Both the position numbers and the translations under genes were made by a program. 64,000 nt of DNA from Cadophora sp. MPI-SDFR-AT-0126 (lineage: Eukaryota > Ascomycota > Leotiomycetes > Helotiales > Ploettnerulaceae), in contig JAGMVK010000022.1 in assembly GCA_020747065.1 (NCBI GenBank), positions 62,001-126,000 of the forward strand, read 5' to 3'. Of this stretch, positions 57,038-64,000 are shown in pieces. Numbering within the stretch: the first letter of the stretch is position 1; the number at the start of each line of letters is the position of its first letter. A model generated the notes under the pieces. The model was given only the letters and a program-made list of their open reading frames with translations, ran no database searches and was not told the origin of the DNA.

Positions 57038-58838
57038 ATGGCCGTTGTGCTCAATTCAGAAGAGAATAGCTACTTCTCCTCGAGCCCTCTTCGACGATCC
57101 CATTCCCAACCCAAGTTTGTGACGCAGCCGTCCTATTCGAAATCTCCATCCAGGTCGAAGAGCAATAGTAGCTTCAATACCGTGATCTCTCCTCCTCGTT
57201 CCGCCTCTTCGTCAGCTCCATCTTCTCCACGGACCCTCACGGCCGATTCTACCGCACCCTCGTACTCTTCGACTCCTGCAAGTAGCTTGTCGCTCGACAA
57301 TAACTGCGACGATCAGGACGACGAGGATCAGATAGTCTTCCCTTCATACGACGACGTCGGGTACTACGATCAAGTCGAAGACCTGGAACCTCCCGCAAGC
57401 CCCCGTACGGGTGATTCTTACACCGTTTCACCTACCTCCAATAGCACCTCGACAAATGTGTCGAGGCCAGAGACGCCGGAGGCAGTGGAACATGCTGAGG
57501 ACGATACTGCAGTTAGAACACAGCCCTCGAGACATGTAGACTATCTATCGCATAATTGGAAAGAGGAGGACATCTGGTCGTCTTGGAAGCACATTGTGTC
57601 CAAGCGAAAAGCTTACGGGAACAGTGCTAGATTAGAAAACGCGTCGTGGCGAACATGGACAAAATCGAAGAACAAATTGAAGACTGTGTCTCCAGAAACA
57701 CTCAATTGGTACGTCCTGATGGCACAACCCGCTATTTGGTCATCTTGTACTTTGGCTAACCCTTCTCAGGCTCAAGGATTGCGATGTCACTTGGTTATAT
57801 GGTCCTCTCCAGACGGGATCGGATAAGACATTGCATCTACCTTCGACGTCTCCTGCGAATAGCAGTCGAATATCCAAGTCCAATTCATTCCTGCACAAGA
57901 AGCCAATTTTAAAGAAACGCAGTGTGTCGGAAATAATGCTCCAGAGGTCATTATCGTCATCGTCCCTTCTAAAACAAGCAGCAGCAGCCGTTCAGGCACA
58001 GCAGTATGAGAATGGTGGCATGATGCGGCCTTCCATCGGCCGGAGAACTTCGGAATACACTTATCCTTTCTCTTCAAGACGTTTGAGTAGGGAGAACACT
58101 AGTATGTTGTCGTCAATCTCTTCGTCAGGTCTGGCTTCTCCGGGAATTGGAGAGAAGAAGCACATCCACTTCAACGAACAGGTCGAACAGTGCATAGCTC
58201 TTGATATGAAGGGAGATGACGATGAAGAGCCCGATTCCTTTGCAGTCCACGACTACGATAGCGACTCTGATGACGGAGCAATCATGATGAAGAGGAGCAA
58301 TTCCAAACGTCGATTGCCTCCTCTTCACAGCAAAAGGACTACTCCTCGGCAAAGCTTCACTGCAGAGAGCAAGACAATTGCAATGCTACCTTCGACGACA
58401 CTGAAATACAGAGCAGACACACCCGAACCTCCGGAAACTGCTATGAAGCATAGCAGTGGAATATGGAATGGAACCAAATTGTCCCCCTCGCCCTCCCAAG
58501 AGACTTTGAGACCGTCGAAACCATCGACGAGGATGCTACTTAGAGATGATGAGGATGACGATGATATGGACTGGCAGCCTCCGACCGCCTTTGCCAATCG
58601 CAAGGATAGTGTTTCTGTAACCCAGGAACGGTTTCAGAGCCTACACACGTCTGGCTCTTCATCCAGTCTGAATGGTGAGCCCTCAGGAATGAGAAGGACA
58701 CCTTCTGGCATGTTCATGCCATACGAAGAGGATGAGGATGATGTGGTCTCGGAAGGCCTATTTGGGAAGGTTGTGGATACTGTGAATACGGCCAAGGACA
58801 TTGCTCATGTAATCTGGAATGTGGGATGGAGACGGTAG
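57038..58838 (+). CDS. Reg1-like protein phosphatase 1 regulatory subunit
   Basis: Exons 57038-57708 and 57770-58838 join in phase (GTACGT..TCTCAG) into 579 residues. The protein is Ser-rich and mostly disordered. The folded part is residues about 170-240 (NWKEEDIWSSWKHIVSKRK ... LKDCDVTWLYGPL), the N-terminal domain shared by Reg1 and AreA-type proteins (DUF1752, PF08550). Downstream, GEKKHIHFNEQVEQCIA (near 351-366) has the KHIHF form of the RVxF motif that docks on the PP1 catalytic subunit. The end has FGKVVDTVNTAKDIAHVIWNVGWRR, a conserved helix. In yeast, Reg1 brings Glc7 to Snf1 to switch on glucose repression. Acidic runs (DDEDDDDMD) are common in the family. The assignment is by these motifs. 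Confidence 0.85.
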
Positions 58839-61800
58839 TCGTTATGAGGACTAGTCGGTACTTCTCCATGGTACTCTACTGGAATTGGCTAAGGCTCGTC
58901 AAGGTCAACTCGTGTTGACAAGTCTCGGTCACATAATGATTGCATACGGACGGCGTACATAACGGTGGCTACTAAGCATAATATCACCAACCAAAATCAT
59001 AGGGGTATGGGGTCGGTCGGCGTTATTTGGGATAATACTGTTGTGGTCGACTTTTGGGCTATGATGTGTTGTACTTTGGGCATGGACGGCTTATACAAGG
59101 CTAGGAGTCATTGGAATCCGGATTGGTTGGCTTATTATCCATTTGGTTAAGGATGGGCTCGTGTCTGAATCCATGGCTCGACGACTTTCACGGCTGGCGG
59201 GCTCATAGGTATAGAATTGGGTCTTCGGAGACGGCCCGCCCTGCGAGAGGATGGGATACGTCTATCTGATCAAGTCATTGGCTATGGGTGACCGCAAAAA
59301 CATCTACATAGACCAAATGCGTAACAAACTCGTTTTGAACATCATAATTTTGACCAACGCTATTGATCAGGCATACATCAGTGAATAGGTATCATTCTCA
59401 TGACATGTGACCTTTCACATCTCAGTATCCGGGGATCTCAAGCTTCACCAAGCTCCTCCAAAGACCCCCTTCTCTTCTCCTTACTTTACCCCGCAAGTTA
59501 TGACTTGTTCATTTCCTCCTCTCATTTCCTCACATCACACAACATGAACGCGATCCTGCAGTCTGTCCTGCAGCAGGACCGTACCGTTCCTTCCCTCACC
59601 TCTTCCGCACACACATCTTCCTATATTGCGCCAAGTACCTACTGTACACATCCCTGGTGGCACGACGAAGCCGCGTCTGACGAGTGGCTGCTTATTTACT
59701 TGCCATGGCATACCTGCCCCATATCAACCATGAAGCCTTCACGCTACCTACCTCGCCAGCCTCTCTTTCCCCTCTCTCACTGTTTCGGTTCTCGTGCATG
59801 TACTGATTGCAGCGGGTGACTTTTCTGCTGCTTGTTCCTTGGAGCCGAGTAGCGGGCTACATGGATTTCAGATGCATGAATTCGACGCCATCCCGAGGTT
59901 GTTCTCGGGCACGGGTTGTCCAGCTGGCCGAATCATTCCGGTATCGAGATGCAGATGTGCATTGTTGAGCCGGTGCCGCGATCGCAAGGGAAGAGCCCTG
60001 CCATGATAAGAGCATTTGCCATGATCGGCTAATGTGTCAAAAGCTCTACAAATACGTGGGAATTTTTCTTAAGTTCTAAATTTGTTTAATTCGTTGAAAA
60101 TATTTTTTTTTTGGAAAAATTGTGACAAATGACTCTAGTCTTACCGCCGTTACGGCTTCATAAAGTCGACATCGGCTTACGCTTCCGGATATGCTTTCTT
60201 AAGTTCATAGTATAGGGCTCCGCTTGAGGCATCTGAGTTTCGGGCTTTTGTATTTTAGGGTCCACGAGGCACGGCGAAATGCGAAGTGAGTTCACTTTGG
60301 GATAAAGGTTCGAGCCTTGACGAGGCGCGGGTTTAAGTTCCGATGCGGCGTAAACTTGCTCGTTGAGATAGGTACCAGAACCAAAAGTCAGGAGTTTTAG
60401 GTCTCCTTCGGTGTTCTGAATGTAGCTATCTTGTAGAACATGAGGAAGGGTCTGGTAACAACAATTTGGGTATTTCTGTGCTGACGTTCCAGCCTCTAGG
60501 AATTATAAATCTGGCCTAGAGCCCAGAGGCTCCAAATCTGGCTCTACGGAGAATCCACAAGCACGAATCAAGCCACCACGTGAAAGAAGGTTTGAACAGT
60601 ACCAACTTGGATCCAGAAGTCTCGATTTTGATGTACGGTGCTCTCATCTGAACAAGGTAGAGCAGTTTCGATTTCAGAGAACCGACTTGACTTACAATTA
60701 CAGCTAGAACAGTATAAGAGTGTCTTGGAGGATATGCGTTGTCCCATGTGGCTGGGAGTGTTCCGAGAGGTGTAGATAGTGAGGAGGATCTAGAGGGCTG
60801 GATTGAGATGAGTTCAGAGTTCAGTTTACATCACTTCCAGGGTTGGGTGGGAATGGTACAGCAAAAGGTTGGCATGGCTGACGTTTAGCGGGGTGCTAGA
60901 TCGAGGGGGTCGGGGAAGCGGGTAGAGAGTTCCTGGAGATGAGAGGAGGAGGAACCCTGCGGCTTAGAGCTTGTGCTTGGACTCGAGATAGTAAGCTGGG
61001 GATCTGGGGTGAGTTCTTTTTGTGATGTTTTTCCGAGATAGGGAGGATGCTAGAATGAAGGTTGCGTGCATCGATTGGACCATCCTAATGTCAGTTCCTG
61101 GCTAATTGGCAGATGTTTAATCGAAGGATTGAACGTTGAAACTAGTAAGGCTAAGAATGAGGATGTCGTTCCGTGAGCTCAAAACGCAATTGTACATATA
61201 CTATGACTAACAGCTTCGTGGCCGATAAGTTCCAGTGTTCTGAAGTCAAGGAAATGATAGTCAGATCAAGTGGGGGAATGACTAAAGATCAGGGTCCTGT
61301 ATTGTCCAAGAGATGTACTTTCACATGTGAAGCTATTCCCCAGACTTTTACTAATGCGAGGGTAGGATGAGATAGCACGAGAGACGAATTCTAGTAGCTC
61401 TGCATGAAGTGGGCCGGGCTGTTGGCATCAAGACAGATCGGAGATCTATCTTTTGCTAGACGGTAGTAACAAGAACTTGATGTGAGACAGAGGACTGTCG
61501 ATGAGGCGGAGGTTGATAATCGCACGTCCAACCCTACTTCCCCCTCCAGAAGGCAGCTCCGTGTGCAAGTATCCATTCTTAGAAGTTGCTTCTATTTTCG
61601 TTGGAGTGAACGACTGGAGTATTTCCCACTCCGTCACTTGACTTTCATTCCCTGCTCATGCCGCAATACCACCAAGAAACAACAGTGCTTCGATGATTTT
61701 GGCTCTAGTTTACAGTGTAAATCTCAAAAAAGCTTCCAGGTACGGTAAATTGCTACATGTGCCTGTGCTTCACAGTGAGTGAAGCTGAGCCTCGAGTTGG

Positions 61801-62996
61801 AATTGGGGTGATTGGGTTAGGGAGACCTCTCCTGGGATTTCGACAACCACGTCTTCCCAAGCTGTAAGATCTCCTTGACTGGGAGGCAAGCCTTGGCCTC
61901 CTACTGCTCAATTCATTTCCTCCCACGTATGCTTTTGGGACTTGCAGCAGATTGGCGAGCCCATGGGTCTAAGTTATTGACGAGGTGATAATGCTTGGAT
62001 CATTTGACACTTGAAAGCTGCGATGCGGCAACGCAGAGTCGATCATCGTAACCATGGAGGCATCGTGATGTAAAGTCTACAGTACTGATATTGACTTCTC
62101 GGAAACAATCAACCGGACGCCACAGTATTCGTGGCCCTTCAGACTAAGAATGGTCGTCATAAACCTCACAGAAACCACCACCCTAGAAGACGACAGTATT
62201 TTGATATTCGTAGACACAGCTTTGCACTTTACACAACGTTCTGAGTGCTATATGAGACTTGGAAATTCGAGAATGGTATCGGTGGGTGATGGAGACTTCT
62301 CGCTCGGTGTCGCAGAGGATGGCTGGTGGGAAATAACAACACCAATCCCACTCACTACATAACCGCACTTATGTGTTTGGCCTAGAAGATATTCAAAGAG
62401 ACTTAAGAATTCAAACTCAAATAGGAGATAACAGGAGCGATGAATGTGATAGACTTAGAAGGCGATGGCCTTCTTGGATGCGGATGATCACTTATGTACC
62501 GGGCGAGTCTCGTTCGGCTGTCTAGCTACCTGACCTTGCTCCACTCTCAAAGCTTCTCGAGATGAGCTCACAAAGGTGAGCGCTCGAATTCCGCCTGGGG
62601 GCGCGAAGAATGAGGACTGAAGTTCTATATGTTACTCTCCGCAATTGATGCTGGAGAAAAGTGACTCAAGCCCCCTCCTGTTTGCGAGTCACCATTACCC
62701 ATTTCCACGGCCTTCACTTCTCCCAATTTTCTTTTCCGATTTCGGAGGCTGAGCAGCGTATAGTAATAGGTCACTTAGCATGATGACACACCCGACGAAG
62801 CTCAAAAGTAGATGGGCATTTGCTTATTTTGCCATTCAGCTGGCAGCATAGCAAAAGTAATGGTATCACAAAGTTTAAAAGGCATTCGGACGTATCCTCA
62901 CTGCCAGTATCAAACGCCATGTCCAAATGCAGCAAAGACGCCATCCCAATGCAATATCCATCCCGAAAAATATCATCATACGTCATTACCAATCCC
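58839..62996. other. about 4.2 kb without a supported gene
   Basis: Short frames occur, the best being 59544-59819 plus (MNAILQSVLQQDRTVP...) and 62150-62362 plus (MVVINLTETTTLEDDS...). Both start with ATG but neither has a recognisable motif or splice partners. There is a poly-T run near 60106. I would leave both uncalled. Confidence 0.45.
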
Positions 62997-64000
62997 CTAG
63001 AAATCTCTGAATATACCAATCAGCTGATCCAGACGAAGTATCTGGCACAAGAGACTCTCTTCCTTCGTCTGCCAAATCTGATATGAGTTCAACTGAGACG
63101 CGTCAAGATATGTCTCCGGGTCTTGGTCGAGCATGTCAGTTCGCAGTGTCAGGTTGATAACGTCGGCTACTTCACGTCGCTCGAAGTCCAGCCGCTGTAA
63201 GCATCTCGACATCATCTTGTAGGCGTTCTCTAAGATCATAGTAGCAACTCGGTCGTTGTCGAAGAACCAGAGAAAAATAATGCGGTTGGGATTTTGGCGA
63301 CCTGCATCTCTTGGCACCTCTTGGATGTCAACGACACCAGCCATTTGCATTTCAGCCAACTTTGTACGAACATCCTTTTGCTTCATGAGAGCAAGATTGG
63401 GCAGCTGCTTCTCATCGAGTTTCCCAAACTTCCTCAGCATACGTGCCAATCGATGTCCAAATGTGCCGAAGTTCTCCAACAACATGGTGTCGAGCTCCGA
63501 TTGCTGCATGTGTTCCATGATGCGCTCAAAATCAACAGTCCATTCGCCCTGACCACTATTCCCGCACTTTCGAAGGAATCGACAGTCATCAGACTCGAGG
63601 AGTTGAAGGTGGTTCTTGATTTGCTGCATCCGATTTTCACCCCGATCAGGAATCTCAGGTTCTGGTCGGTCTTGGAACGTTACCTTCGGACGCTTTGCTG
63701 GCTTTTGGGGCTCATCTGCAAAGGCGTCATCTTCGTCAAGAGTACCATGGCCAGTACCGTTGACCACGGTATCTTCATCCGATTCAGGATCATCCATGTT
63801 GACATCTGCTGCCTTGCCCTTCTTGGACTTCTCGCCCGGAGCCTTTCCAATACCCGCGCCTGCATTGATAGACTTGCTAAGAGACGCTGTGAGCTGCATC
63901 GTAGTGAAAGACGGGCCATCTAGTTGATCTTCAAGGTTCGACTTGGATCGGCATCGCGGGATTTTATCCTCCAAGAGCCTGAGACCAGCGGCATAAATCA
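62997..64000 (-). CDS. RPC82: RNA polymerase III subunit Rpc82 (C-terminal part)
   Basis: The frame is open from the window edge (64000) to a stop at 62997, so about 330 residues are visible and the N terminus lies beyond the edge. It begins YAAGLRLLEDKIPRCRSKSN, then an acidic linker (NMDDPESDEDTVV), a Pro/Lys stretch, and then the folded C-terminal half: NHLQLLESDDCRFLRKCG, GEWTVDFERIMEHMQQSELD, FGKLDEKQLPNLALMKQKDVR, GVVDIQEVPRDAGRQNPNRI and WFFDNDRVATMILENAYKMM. These are the winged-helix segments of Rpc82 (C82/hRPC62), one of the three subunits of the Pol III-specific RPC82/34/31 subcomplex for initiation. Because the gene continues past the window it is partial, not truncated. Confidence 0.92.
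   Translation of the reverse strand, partial: IYAAGLRLLEDKIPRCRSKSNLEDQLDGPSFTTMQLTASLSKSINAGAGIGKAPGEKSKKGKAADVNMDDPESDEDTVVNGTGHGTLDEDDAFADEPQKPAKRPKVTFQDRPEPEIPDRGENRMQQIKNHLQLLESDDCRFLRKCGNSGQGEWTVDFERIMEHMQQSELDTMLLENFGTFGHRLARMLRKFGKLDEKQLPNLALMKQKDVRTKLAEMQMAGVVDIQEVPRDAGRQNPNRIIFLWFFDNDRVATMILENAYKMMSRCLQRLDFERREVADVINLTLRTDMLDQDPETYLDASQLNSYQIWQTKEESLLCQILRLDQLIGIFRDF

Noticed and set aside
57249..57431. Arg-rich minus-strand frame
   Set aside because: Antisense shadow of the Ser/Asp-rich Reg1-like protein.
60300..60325. GGTTCGAGCC, a tRNA B-box-like sequence
   Set aside because: No A box or acceptor-stem pairing is found at the right distance upstream.
63256..63923. Plus-strand frames of up to 209 codons
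   Set aside because: They are antisense of the Rpc82 coding sequence.

Overview
The window is nuclear DNA of a filamentous ascomycete, most likely a leotiomycete-type fungus. The organism call is an inference. It rests on short spliceosomal introns (about 44-60 bp) with GT..AG ends and CTAAC/CTGAC-like branch sites, on fungal-only families (FunK1 kinase relic, fungal BCS1-like ATPase, PD-(D/E)XK-like nuclear protein, Reg1-type regulator), on long CT-rich leaders, and on an AT-dominated block whose transposon genes carry TAG/TAA where Trp or Gln codons are expected. That last pattern is the footprint of repeat-induced point mutation (RIP).

Region by region. 1-13 kb is accessory sequence: an orphan two-exon gene with a myristoylation-type N terminus, an F-box-like protein, a broken FunK1 kinase, a BCS1-like AAA ATPase, small Cys-rich and acidic proteins, a degenerate duplication, a small fungal protein kinase lying between two arrays of palindrome-containing minisatellites, a three-exon orphan gene tail-to-tail with a four-exon C2H2 zinc-finger gene, and a 25-residue CxxC microprotein. 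A 35-bp-arm perfect hairpin lies at 13.33-13.40 kb. From 14.2 to 19 kb there is a PD-(D/E)XK-like nuclear protein gene with two apparent GC-AG introns, and an 847-residue Ser/acid-rich protein with a C-terminal Myb/SANT-like segment.

19.8-30.4 kb is a RIP block. It holds a chromodomain Ty3/Gypsy retrotransposon with direct LTRs, interrupted by an inverted solo LTR of the same family; a further inverted LTR; a second repeat family (three copies); and a GC-balanced island (21.28-24.88 kb) bounded by 29-bp inverted repeats. The island contains an intact multi-pass membrane protein gene and a RIP-killed Tc1/mariner element with terminal repeats and a TA duplication. A decayed zinc alcohol dehydrogenase gene follows at the block's right edge.

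33-47.9 kb looks like core genome with some decay: a zinc-binding Cys-rich protein, a 1182-residue single-pass membrane glycoprotein, a GT34 mannosyltransferase of the Mnn10/Mnn11 type (Golgi mannan synthesis), a truncated amidase, a secreted GH16 beta-glucanase, and the spliceosomal WD40 protein Prp4. Between 47.9 and 57.0 kb no gene could be supported; the last 3 kb is rich in short tandem repeats and appears to be the promoter/leader of a Reg1-like PP1 regulator gene (57.0-58.8 kb). After another quiet stretch, the window ends inside the gene for RNA polymerase III subunit Rpc82. No rRNA, tRNA or CRISPR array was found. There is no operon logic here; the functional links are general (cell-wall and glycan enzymes, splicing, Pol III transcription, glucose signalling).
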